Of a DNA stretch of 64,000 bases, positions 18,336-26,205 are shown one piece after another. Location of the stretch: NCBI GenBank assembly GCA_964531325.1, contig CAZHCW010000005.1, positions 1 to 64,000 on the forward strand, read 5' to 3'. The DNA is from UTCHB3 sp964531325. GTDB lineage: Bacteria; Bacteroidota; Ignavibacteria; Ignavibacteriales; Ignavibacteriaceae. The notes below the pieces were generated by a model, which saw only the letters and a list, made by a program, of their open reading frames with translations, ran no database searches and had not been told where the DNA came from. Positions within the stretch are counted from its first letter, which is position 1. The number at the start of each line of letters is the position of its first letter. Position numbers and translations under genes: made by a program.

Positions 18336-20214
18336 CCTGAATCTTATAAAAACCGATTATCAAAACAGATATAAAAATGTTGAGAGACGAATAATCATTT
18401 GCGCCGGCACGGGATGTATGGCAAGTGGTGCACTTAAAATAAGCAATGAATTTAAGCGAATTTCCGCTTTGATGGGGGTGCAGATTGAAACAGAACTTAA
18501 AAAAGAAGAAAACAAATACAATCTTCTTACCGGAAGCGGATGCCAGGGATTTTGCCAGATGGGGCCTCTTGTAACCATTGAACCCGAGGGTATTTTTTAT
18601 GTGAAAGTAACCCCTGAAGATGTTTCCGAAATAATAACAGAAACTGTGCTTAATGGTAAGCCAGTTGAGCGATTACTCTACAAAGGCAATGTCTCCGGGA
18701 AAAGTTGTAAAACACACCATGAAATCAACTTTTATAAAAAACAGACCCGAAAAATCCTGGCAGATTGTGGCAACATCAATCCCGAAGATATTGAAGAGTA
18801 TATCGCAAGAGGTGGATATGAAGCGGCAAAAAAAGCAGCGGCTGAAATGACATCCGTCGATATTTGCAGAGAAATTCTTAACTCAGGGCTCAGAGGCAGA
18901 GGTGGTGGCGGCTTCCCGACAGGAAGAAAATGGCTTCTTGCCCAAAAAGAAACAAACGATAAAAAATATGTGATCTGTAATGCCGATGAGGGTGATCCCG
19001 GTGCATTCATGGATAGAAGTGTGATGGAGGGAAACCCCCATTCCATAATTGAAGGGATGATTATCGCTGCTCTGGGTATCGAAGCTGATGAAGGTTTCGT
19101 TTATGTAAGACTTGAATACCCTCTTGCCGTTAAAAGAATCAAAAAAGCAGTTGAGGAAGCTACAAAACTTGGTATCCTCGGTGATAATATATTTGGAACC
19201 GGAAAAAGGTTCACTATCAATGTTATGGAAGGGGCCGGTGCTTTTGTATGTGGTGAAGAAACTGCTCTAATGGCTTCTATCGAAGGCAAAAGAGGGATGC
19301 CAAACCCAAAACCTCCATTTCCGGCTCAATGCGGGCTTTTTGGTAAACCAACTATTATAAATAATGTGGAAACATTGGCTTCCGTTCCCGGAATAATAAA
19401 AAACGGTGCACTTGAATACCGTACCATCGGCACAAAAGAATCACCCGGAACCAAAACTTTTGCACTCACAGGTCATGTGGTTAACACAGGGTTAATTGAA
19501 GTCCCTTTTGGTACCACTCTCCGCGAGATTATTTTCGATATCGGCGGTGGAGTTACCGATGACGAAGGGAACCTCGACCCTGATGGATTTAAAGCAGTGC
19601 AGATTGGCGGTCCCTCAGGTGGCTGTCTTACGGCACAACATCTTGATCTTCCTCTCAGTTTCGATTCGCTTACCTCAATTGGTGCCATGATCGGATCGGG
19701 CGGACTTGTGGTAATGAACAAAAATACTTGTATGGTGCAGGTGGCGAAGTTTTTTATGCAATTCACACAAAATGAATCGTGTGGAAAGTGTGTCCCTTGT
19801 AGAGAAGGCACAAAACAGATGTTGGCTCTCCTCGATGACATTACTGAAGGAAAAGCTGACGAACACACTCTCGAAATCCTTCATAATCTGGGATTGGCTA
19901 TCAAAAAAGCTTCTCTGTGTGGACTCGGGAAAACCGCTCCAAATCCTGTTCTCTCACTACTTGGATATTTCCGTGAAGAGATTGAAACGCATGTAATGCA
20001 ACAGAGATGCCCCGCCAAAAAATGTAAAAGCCTGCTTACCCCGGTCGTAATTGAAGAAAAATGTAAGGGGTGTGGCCTCTGTATCAAGAAGTGCCCGACA
20101 GGAGCAATCTCAGGTGAGAAAAAACAACCCCATTATATTAATGAAGCATTGTGTATAAAGTGCGGAGCATGTGTTGAAGCCTGCCGACTTGATGCAATTT
20201 CTGAAGGAGCTTAA
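18319..20214 (+). CDS. hydB: [FeFe]-hydrogenase beta subunit, NuoF-like FMN/NADH-binding flavoprotein
   Basis: 631 residues from the ATG at 18319; TTG and GTG codons six and three bases earlier are possible but less likely. An N-terminal thioredoxin-like [2Fe-2S] domain (~25-110, 'CAGTGCMASGA...GSGCQGFC') is followed by a NuoF core with the NADH site 'GRGGGGFPTGRKW' and FMN site 'CNADEGDPGAFMDR'. The N3 cluster motif is ESCGKCVPCREG. Two C-terminal [4Fe-4S] clusters lie near 565-620 (CKGCGLCIKKCPTG, CIKCGACVEACRLD). This is the standard HydB of electron-bifurcating or NAD-linked hydrogenases, where NADH electrons enter. It is separated from hydA by a single base. Confidence 0.95.
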   Translation: MNSLLDLNLIKTDYQNRYKNVERRIIICAGTGCMASGALKISNEFKRISALMGVQIETELKKEENKYNLLTGSGCQGFCQMGPLVTIEPEGIFYVKVTPEDVSEIITETVLNGKPVERLLYKGNVSGKSCKTHHEINFYKKQTRKILADCGNINPEDIEEYIARGGYEAAKKAAAEMTSVDICREILNSGLRGRGGGGFPTGRKWLLAQKETNDKKYVICNADEGDPGAFMDRSVMEGNPHSIIEGMIIAALGIEADEGFVYVRLEYPLAVKRIKKAVEEATKLGILGDNIFGTGKRFTINVMEGAGAFVCGEETALMASIEGKRGMPNPKPPFPAQCGLFGKPTIINNVETLASVPGIIKNGALEYRTIGTKESPGTKTFALTGHVVNTGLIEVPFGTTLREIIFDIGGGVTDDEGNLDPDGFKAVQIGGPSGGCLTAQHLDLPLSFDSLTSIGAMIGSGGLVVMNKNTCMVQVAKFFMQFTQNESCGKCVPCREGTKQMLALLDDITEGKADEHTLEILHNLGLAIKKASLCGLGKTAPNPVLSLLGYFREEIETHVMQQRCPAKKCKSLLTPVVIEEKCKGCGLCIKKCPTGAISGEKKQPHYINEALCIKCGACVEACRLDAISEGA

Positions 20215-20215
20215 A

Positions 20216-22204
20216 ATGAACAACGAAAATAATCTTTACATAAATGGCAGAGAAATAACAATTGAATCGGAGAAGAATCTCCTTGAAGTGATAAGAAAAG
20301 CAAACATAGATCTGCCAACTTTCTGTTATCATTCCGAACTTAGCGTTTATGGTGCCTGCAGGCTTTGTCTTGTGGATGTTGAAGGAAGAGGAATCAACTC
20401 ATCCTGCTCGATGAAACCTGAACCGGGTATGAAAATTAAAACCCATACCAAAGAATTGCGTGATATCAGAAAAATAAATATTGAACTGCTGCTTGCATCT
20501 CACAAAAGAGAATGTACATCCTGCGTAAAAAGTGATTCCTGTAAACTGCTTGAGATTGCTTCAAAACTTGGAGTTGAAGATGTAAGATTTAAACAGTCAC
20601 TAATGAACAAAGGCATCGATTCTTCTTCACCTGCGCTTATAAGAGATATGGACAAATGTATCCTCTGTGGTGATTGTGTAAGGGCATGTGATGAAATTCA
20701 GGGGATTGGCGTGCTCGACTTCGCCCACCGTGGAAGTGGCGCCGTCGTTGTTCCTTCACTCGGTAAACCATTGGGAGAGGTGGAGTGTGTTGACTGCGGG
20801 CAGTGCGCCAGAGTTTGCCCCACTGCCGCTATTACCCCAAAATCGGATACAAAAGAAGTTTGGGATGTTCTTGATGATCCTGAAAAATATGTTGTAATTC
20901 AGGTGGCTCCCGCTGTAAGAGTTTCACTTGGTGAGCTATTTGGATACAAAGATGGTGAAAATGTGACGGGTCAGATGATCTCTGCGCTTAAACATCTTGG
21001 TTTCAAAAAAGTATTTGACACCTCGTTTGGTGCCGATCTTACAGTACTCGAAGAGGCGAATGAATTCCTCGGAAGAATTGAATCAGGTGAACAACTCCCA
21101 CTAATCACCTCATGTTGTCCGGCCTGGGTTAAATATGCAGAACAGTATCAACCGGAATTTCTGGGGAACCTTAGCTCATGCAAATCACCTCAGGGAATGG
21201 TGGGTGCACTTATTAAAAACACACTGCCTGAAAAAGTAAATGTTGATAAAAAGAATATCGTCTCTGTTTCAATTATGCCATGCACTGCCAAAAAGTTCGA
21301 AATAACCCGAAATTCTGCAGAATATAAGGATGTTGACTATGTTCTTACCGTTCAGGAACTTGGAAGAATGATCAAAGAGGCGGGTATCGTTTTTGGTGAA
21401 CTTGAACCCGAATCATTTGACATGCCTTTTGGTTTCAAAACTGGTGCCGGTATCATTTTTGGAAATTCCGGCGGTGTTGCCGAGGCTGTGGTAAGACACT
21501 TAAGTGCAAATCTTAACGGTCAGGATGCAACCATCTCCGATGTAATAGAATTGAGAGGCAGCAACGGTATAAAACTGAAAAGAATTACTGTGAAAGATCG
21601 TCAATTTAATGTGGCGGTTGTAAGTGGACTTAAAAACGCAAAAGAACTTCTTTCAAGAATAAAGGCAGGAGAAGAATCTTACGATTTTATCGAGGTGATG
21701 GCGTGCCCTTCCGGATGTGCAGGAGGTGCGGGACAACCTGTAACCCACAACAGCGAAACAGTTGCAAAAAGAGGCAAAGGACTTTATGAAACCGATAAAA
21801 TGCTACAGCTCCATAATGCCCATGAAAATCCACTGATTAAAGAGGTTTATGAATTATTCCTTCAATCGCCCGGAAGCACAATTGCTCACCAACTTCTGCA
21901 TACTCACTACAAAAGCAGAAAACGCTTCGAAGGCGGTATCAGTCTCATCCAAAGTGGTGAGGAGAAAAAGAAGATTTCGGTGTGTGTAGGAACTTCCTGT
22001 TTTGTAAAGGGATCACAAAAACTCTTAAACAGGGTTGTAAGACATATTTCGGTTGAAGGATTGTCTGACGAATTTGAAGTGTCTGCAACTTTCTGCGCTG
22101 AAAATTGTGATAAAGGTCCCACAGTTGTTGTTGAAGGTGAAATCATCAACCACTGCTCGTTTGATGATCTTAAGAAGAAAATTGACTCGTTTAGGTCTGA
22201 ATGA
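20216..22204 (+). CDS. hydA: [FeFe]-hydrogenase catalytic subunit (group A, HydABC type)
   Basis: 662 residues from the ATG at 20216, preceded by GAAGGAG; the frame extends 15 codons into hydB. Domains: an N-terminal [2Fe-2S] ferredoxin fold (~1-80, CYHSELSVYGACRLC); a His/Cys cluster region (HKRECTSC); two [4Fe-4S] clusters (CILCGDCVRACDE, CVDCGQCARVCPT); and a full H-cluster domain with L1 TSCCPAW (Cys300/301), L2 MPCTAKKFE (Cys356) and L3 MACPSGC (Cys497, Cys501). A C-terminal thioredoxin-like [2Fe-2S] domain (~575-655) follows. It reduces protons to H2, very likely from NADH with or without ferredoxin bifurcation; sequence alone does not settle which. All catalytic residues are present. 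Confidence 0.96.
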   Translation: MNNENNLYINGREITIESEKNLLEVIRKANIDLPTFCYHSELSVYGACRLCLVDVEGRGINSSCSMKPEPGMKIKTHTKELRDIRKINIELLLASHKRECTSCVKSDSCKLLEIASKLGVEDVRFKQSLMNKGIDSSSPALIRDMDKCILCGDCVRACDEIQGIGVLDFAHRGSGAVVVPSLGKPLGEVECVDCGQCARVCPTAAITPKSDTKEVWDVLDDPEKYVVIQVAPAVRVSLGELFGYKDGENVTGQMISALKHLGFKKVFDTSFGADLTVLEEANEFLGRIESGEQLPLITSCCPAWVKYAEQYQPEFLGNLSSCKSPQGMVGALIKNTLPEKVNVDKKNIVSVSIMPCTAKKFEITRNSAEYKDVDYVLTVQELGRMIKEAGIVFGELEPESFDMPFGFKTGAGIIFGNSGGVAEAVVRHLSANLNGQDATISDVIELRGSNGIKLKRITVKDRQFNVAVVSGLKNAKELLSRIKAGEESYDFIEVMACPSGCAGGAGQPVTHNSETVAKRGKGLYETDKMLQLHNAHENPLIKEVYELFLQSPGSTIAHQLLHTHYKSRKRFEGGISLIQSGEEKKKISVCVGTSCFVKGSQKLLNRVVRHISVEGLSDEFEVSATFCAENCDKGPTVVVEGEIINHCSFDDLKKKIDSFRSE

Positions 22205-22217
22205 ATACAGTACTCTT

Positions 22218-22259
22218 CCACCCACGCTCCCTTTCTGCCCGGAAGGGAGCCGGGGGTGG
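22218..22259. terminator. Strong hairpin between convergent hydA and DUF1697 genes
   Basis: A long GC-rich stem (CCACCC-x-CGCTCCCTT paired with AAGGGAGC-CGGGGGTGG) lies directly after hydA and is followed by AT-rich sequence. It probably ends the rex-hydCBA transcript and could serve both strands. Confidence 0.6.
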
Positions 22260-22265
22260 ATTAAT

Positions 22266-22796
22266 TTATTGTGCCATCCCCAACAGTTTCACAATGGTGT
22301 TCATGTTTCTGGTGGTTGCAACTGTTTTAAGTTTTTTTTCAATGAAGGGATTGGAGAGTTTTGTTAGTCCATATCCCTCGGGACAGTAAAGGAACATAAT
22401 GCGATCCCGGAAGAGAAAAACTTCCGATTCCGATTTTACCTTGTCCAACTCTTCAAAAGGTATATTTTGAGGAACTTCGCGGAAAAAAGTTATATACAGT
22501 TTATTCCCCTCTGCATCCGGAAAAGGATTGATTTCAACTATTTGGCTGAATTCATCAACTGATCTTACCATCACTTCCACATCAAAACCATACTTTTTGG
22601 TAATAATGGACATAATGGACGATTCTATAGCTGGTATTGAAGTCTCATCCGATTCAAACACTACATTCCCACTCTGGATATAAGTTTGAACATTCCGGAA
22701 ACCTATACTCATTAAAAGCTCTTTCAACTCCGCCATTTTAATAAGTTTATGTCCACTGACATTGATACCACGAAGTAAAGCGATGTAATGGTACAA
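22266..22796 (-). CDS. DUF1697 family protein
   Basis: 176 residues with the family's characteristic start 'YIALLRGINVSGHKLIKM', 'QTYIQSGNVVFES' near 40 and the C-terminal 'KKLKTVATTRNMNTIVKLLGMA'. DUF1697 proteins are small ferredoxin-like alpha/beta proteins of unknown function. Transcribed convergently with hydA. Confidence 0.85.
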   Translation of the reverse strand: MYHYIALLRGINVSGHKLIKMAELKELLMSIGFRNVQTYIQSGNVVFESDETSIPAIESSIMSIITKKYGFDVEVMVRSVDEFSQIVEINPFPDAEGNKLYITFFREVPQNIPFEELDKVKSESEVFLFRDRIMFLYCPEGYGLTKLSNPFIEKKLKTVATTRNMNTIVKLLGMAQ

Positions 22797-22814
22797 GGGG
22801 GTTCTCCAATTTGA

Positions 22815-23090
22815 TTATAGATTAACAAAGTCCAAAATTGATTTTTGAAGATATTCTCTGTTTACCACCCCGTGAATTACATCAACAATTTTGCCATCCC
22901 GCAAAAACAAAAGTGCAGGTGTGCTTTGAATATCCATTCTTTCCCCAATTTCAGGGAACTTGGAAAGATCAATTATCCTCAACTCAAGCTCAGGAGAGGT
23001 GTTTCCCAAGACAGCCAATAACTCCCTCTCCATAACTTCACACGGCATACATCCCGGTTTCTTAAAAAGTAAAAGCTTTTTTTGAGGCAT
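22815..23090 (-). CDS. Small thioredoxin-fold protein
   Basis: 91 residues with a redox-active CMPC motif (residues ~14-17) in 'KPGCMPCEVMEREL' and the cis-proline segment 'IQSTPALLFLRDG'. It is shorter than standard thioredoxin (~105) and lacks the WCGPC context, so its partner is unknown. It meets the DUF2442 gene upstream in a one-base overlap. Confidence 0.8.
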   Translation of the reverse strand: MPQKKLLLFKKPGCMPCEVMERELLAVLGNTSPELELRIIDLSKFPEIGERMDIQSTPALLFLRDGKIVDVIHGVVNREYLQKSILDFVNL

Positions 23091-23362
23091 TAAGCAGTTT
23101 TGTTGAATTTCTTTGGCGAAGGTGCCCCACGGAGAAATCCTTCAGTACTCAGGTCTTCGTCCAGGTCTGGCCAATGAATTCCATAACCACCACCGGCAAT
23201 CTCCCAGTTCATCAACTGTTCCAGGGTAGCGTTCATTAGTGATGGATACCAGACCAAGGGAACGGAAATTATCCGTCCATCCATCAAATCCACAGTTATC
23301 AGATTCTCATCTATCTTTACATTTTTTATTCGCTCATCGGCGACACTAGTTAAAGTATTCAT
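23090..23362 (-). CDS. DUF2442 family protein
   Basis: 90 residues: 'VKIDENLITVDLMDGRIISV...WYPSLMNATLEQLMNWEI...GIHWPDLDEDLSTEGFLRG' is the DUF2442 signature. This family typically pairs with DUF4160, as here, with a 17-base overlap. The pair is often discussed as toxin-antitoxin-like, but function is not established. Confidence 0.85.
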   Translation of the reverse strand: MNTLTSVADERIKNVKIDENLITVDLMDGRIISVPLVWYPSLMNATLEQLMNWEIAGGGYGIHWPDLDEDLSTEGFLRGAPSPKKFNKTA

Positions 23363-23579
23363 ACCATCGTTCCGTCATCATTTTGTGGTTGTTTCTGACA
23401 ATCTCCATTATTTCTCTCAATTCCTTGGCATTGAAACCGATGTTTTTTGCCATGGATAGTTCTAACAACCAGATTTTAGCTGTACAACCGCCTTTATCAA
23501 CATGAATATGTGGCGGTTCAAAGCTTTCATGGCTGTAAAAATAAAACCTGAAACCATTCTCCTTGTGTACTGTTGGCAT
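23346..23579 (-). CDS. DUF4160 family protein
   Basis: 77 residues with 'GFRFYFYSHESFEPPHIHV' and 'IMEIVRNNHKMMTERWYEYF', the DUF4160 signature. First gene of the DUF4160-DUF2442-thioredoxin run on the minus strand. Its partner gene overlaps its end. Confidence 0.85.
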   Translation of the reverse strand: MPTVHKENGFRFYFYSHESFEPPHIHVDKGGCTAKIWLLELSMAKNIGFNAKELREIMEIVRNNHKMMTERWYEYFN

Positions 23580-23761
23580 TAAAATCTTTCCAAATTACTC
23601 CAATAAAAGTAACGGTTAATCAGGATATATCAAAATACAATTATTCCAAGCTTGAACACCTTAATCCCGGGGACATTTTTCTACACAGGAAGAAATCACC
23701 CGGCTGACTAATTTTGAATCGAAAAAACCAAACTTTGTTAACAATCCGGATTAGAAAACCC

Positions 23762-24568
23762 ATGCCTGATAGATCCTGTTTAATACTTTTTTTAACTCTT
23801 TTTGCCATTATGACCATTTCTGCCCAGACACAATCGGAACTTCAAAAGTTTTTTGATGAAGCAGGATTTAAGGGAAGTATAACCATTTACGATAAAAAAG
23901 CGGACAAATGGATTTTCAGCGACTCCACAGATGCAAATCTCGAACTGCTGCCGGCGTCATCCTCCAAAATTTTTAATTCTTTGGTTTTCCTGGAGGAAGG
24001 AATTCTGAAAGATGAAAATGAAATGGTAAAATGGGACGGAATAAAACGATGGGTTGACGACTGGAATCAGGACCTCGATCTTCGCCGTGCTTTTAAGTTC
24101 TCTGCCGCCTGGGTTTATTGTAAACTTGCTCCAAAAGTTGGCAGGGAAAAATATCTCGATTACCTCGACAAATGCAACTACGGAAATAAATTCGTCGGCG
24201 CACATGTTGATTCCTTTTGGCTGGATGGTTCGCTTAGAATTTCTCCCATACAACAGGTAAATTTTCTCCGTAACCTTGATGCTGAGACACTTCCCTTTTC
24301 AAAAAGAACATTTTCTATCGTCAAAAACATAATGATTGAGAAGGAGAATTCGAACCATACTCTTCGTGCAAAAACGGGTTGGGGCAAAATCGCCGGACAG
24401 GACGATACCGGCTGGTGGGTTGGTTATTTGACTCTCAAAGATAATGTCATCTATTTTGCCACCCGTTTGCGAAAAGGCTACTACGATGAAAATCCCCAAT
24501 TCTCCTCAAGCCGAAAAACAATAACCGCCAATATCCTGAAACATCTTGGTTATGGAGATATTTTTTGA
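23762..24568 (+). CDS. Class D (OXA-type) beta-lactamase or related penicilloyl serine transferase
   Basis: 268 residues from ATG 23762; an upstream in-frame TTG at 23714 would bury the signal peptide. The signal peptide is residues ~1-22, ending ISAQ. Class D landmarks: S-x-x-K as SSSK (Ser66, Lys69, the expected carboxylated Lys), YGN (140-142), 'FWLDGSLRISPIQQV', and KTG (204-206) before WG. The middle S-x-V motif is SAA (114-116), a replacement of a position that shapes the active site. It probably hydrolyses beta-lactams in the periplasm; a reduced or altered spectrum is possible. It sits at the edge of the defence region. Confidence 0.85.
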   Translation: MPDRSCLILFLTLFAIMTISAQTQSELQKFFDEAGFKGSITIYDKKADKWIFSDSTDANLELLPASSSKIFNSLVFLEEGILKDENEMVKWDGIKRWVDDWNQDLDLRRAFKFSAAWVYCKLAPKVGREKYLDYLDKCNYGNKFVGAHVDSFWLDGSLRISPIQQVNFLRNLDAETLPFSKRTFSIVKNIMIEKENSNHTLRAKTGWGKIAGQDDTGWWVGYLTLKDNVIYFATRLRKGYYDENPQFSSSRKTITANILKHLGYGDIF

Positions 24569-24583
24569 TAATATTTCATTTCG

Positions 24584-24609
24584 TTTTTGTACTTTAAACA
24601 GTACAAAAA
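24584..24609. promoter_or_regulatory. Perfect inverted repeat upstream of abiEi (probable operator)
   Basis: TTTTTGTAC (24584-24592) and GTACAAAAA (24601-24609) form a 9-bp perfect inverted repeat with an 8-base centre, ending 12 bases before the AbiEi start. AbiEi antitoxins are known to bind inverted repeats and repress their own operon, so this is the expected place and form of an operator. Confidence 0.6.
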
Positions 24610-24621
24610 AGAAATATTTTG

Positions 24622-25239
24622 ATGAATTTCCAAACATTTTACAACGAACTCAAGGAATATCCTCTTATTACAACGAGAGATATTACCAAATTGCCTGAAA
24701 AGGTTTACTACCACCGATTAGTTGAGTGGCAGAAGAAGGGTTATCTGGTTCGACTTGGAAAAAATATCTTTAGCTTTTCAGACAAAAAGATTGACGCTCA
24801 TCTCTTAATGTTGGCGGCAAACAAGATGTATTCGCCGTCGTATATTTCTCTTGAGATGGCCCTCAGTTTTTACAATCTGATCCCCGAAACTGTTTACACT
24901 TATACTTCAGTTTCCCCCAAAAAAACAACCATCTTTTCAACTCCATTTGGGAATTTTTCTTACAGAAAAATTAAAAGTCAGTTTATGTTTGGATATGATC
25001 TTAAAAGATATGACAATTTCGTAATTCGAATTGCGGAGCCTGAAAAAGCCATTCTTGATTTTCTGTACCTGAATCCCCGATTCGACAGTACCGACGAAAT
25101 TCACGAACTACGGATAAATCAGGATGAATTCCGAAATTTGATTAATATGGGAAAGATTGAAGCTTATCTGAGATTTATCGATTCAAAATCCTTGAGTCAA
25201 AGATTTGAACTATTAAATGATTGGATTACAAATGCTTGA
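24622..25239 (+). CDS. AbiEi-family antitoxin/transcriptional regulator (type IV toxin-antitoxin)
   Basis: 205 residues from the ATG at 24622. The N-terminal winged-helix domain (~1-55, 'YPLITTRDITKL...YYHRLVEWQKKGYLVRLGKNIFSF') is followed by an AbiEi-type central domain with 'YISLEMALSFYNLIPE' and 'FVIRIAEPEKAILDFLYLNP'. It binds its own promoter and antagonises the nucleotidyltransferase toxin. The stop overlaps the AbiEii start by 8 bases. Confidence 0.87.
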   Translation: MNFQTFYNELKEYPLITTRDITKLPEKVYYHRLVEWQKKGYLVRLGKNIFSFSDKKIDAHLLMLAANKMYSPSYISLEMALSFYNLIPETVYTYTSVSPKKTTIFSTPFGNFSYRKIKSQFMFGYDLKRYDNFVIRIAEPEKAILDFLYLNPRFDSTDEIHELRINQDEFRNLINMGKIEAYLRFIDSKSLSQRFELLNDWITNA

Positions 25240-26005
25240 TCTGGAGAATATTAAAAACTATTACTCAAAATCTGAAATTATCTCTGAACGAAATATTTTA
25301 CGCGAGTATTTGCAATACAAAATTCTTGCAATTATTTACAGGAGTGAGTTTGCCGGGAAACTGATTTTCATTGAAGGAACCGCATTACGGATTGTCCATA
25401 ACACCAATCGTTTTTCAGAGGATCTTGATTTTGATAATATGGGCCTTAATCTGGATGAATTCAAAGAAATTGCGGAGCTGGTAAAGTCTGAACTGACAAA
25501 CGAAAGTATGGAAGTTGAGATAAAAGTTATTAATCGTAATGCATTTCGATGTTATATCCGCTTTCCCGGACTGCTCTATAAATTGAACCTTTCCGGATAT
25601 GAAACCGAGAAAATTCTGATACAACTGGATACTGAATCACAAAAGTATGATTATTCTCCGATAAATTATATGCTCAACAAATTTGATGTTTTTGAACAGA
25701 TAAAAGTTGCACCCACTGATATCCTGCTCTCACAAAAAATATGGGCTATCCTGAACAGAAAAACTCCAAAAGGCAGGGATTTTTACGATGCCACTTGGCT
25801 TTTTTCACTAACTTCGCCAAATTATGATTATTTGCAAGTCAAATCCGGTATTTCAGATCTGAAAAACTTAAAAGAGCGTCTCTCTCTCAAGTGTCAAGAA
25901 ATTGATTTTAAAGCACTGAAAAAAGATGTTGAGCCTTTCCTTGTAAATCCAAAGGAGATCAACAGGGTTCAGTATTTCAGGGATTTTATAGATTCATTGA
26001 AGTAA
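25232..26005 (+). CDS. AbiEii/AbiGii-family nucleotidyltransferase toxin
   Basis: 257 residues from ATG 25232; an ATG at 25217 is an alternative. The polymerase-beta-type nucleotidyltransferase motif is 'FIEGTALRIVHNTNRFSEDLDFD': G-T-x-x-L followed by the D-x-D metal site (within EDLDFD). 'DILLSQKIWAILNRKTPKGRDFYDATWL' is the conserved helical part. Toxins of this family transfer nucleotides to targets such as tRNA and cause phage-induced abortive growth arrest. The pair with abiEi is complete with no sign of decay. Confidence 0.88.
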   Translation: MLDLENIKNYYSKSEIISERNILREYLQYKILAIIYRSEFAGKLIFIEGTALRIVHNTNRFSEDLDFDNMGLNLDEFKEIAELVKSELTNESMEVEIKVINRNAFRCYIRFPGLLYKLNLSGYETEKILIQLDTESQKYDYSPINYMLNKFDVFEQIKVAPTDILLSQKIWAILNRKTPKGRDFYDATWLFSLTSPNYDYLQVKSGISDLKNLKERLSLKCQEIDFKALKKDVEPFLVNPKEINRVQYFRDFIDSLK

Positions 26006-26205
26006 AAAATTTATTTTCTTCCCGGCTTTGTGACCATCAATGAGCTCAAGATTCCCACTTTTGCCATAAAAGTCAAACAGCACCTCAAGAATTTATCATG
26101 AATAACTCCTTTGTATATTAAAACTTCAGATTAAAAATTGCTCGGAATCCGGAAATTTCATAATTTTCCGTCTCTATAGTCGAAAGATTATAAAAAGGAA
26201 TCAAC

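Noticed and set aside
26010..26100. Minus-strand peptide-like stretch (LFDFYGKSGNLELIDGH) between abiEii and the RT gene.
   Set aside because: About 29 codons, no start signal and no known match; could be a gene remnant but cannot be supported.
26006..26205. Possible retron-type msr/msd or defence ncRNA upstream of the RT.
   Set aside because: Only a small CGGAAATT/AATTTTCCG hairpin at 26150-26170 is visible; no long inverted a1/a2 repeats or msr-like stem-loops were found.
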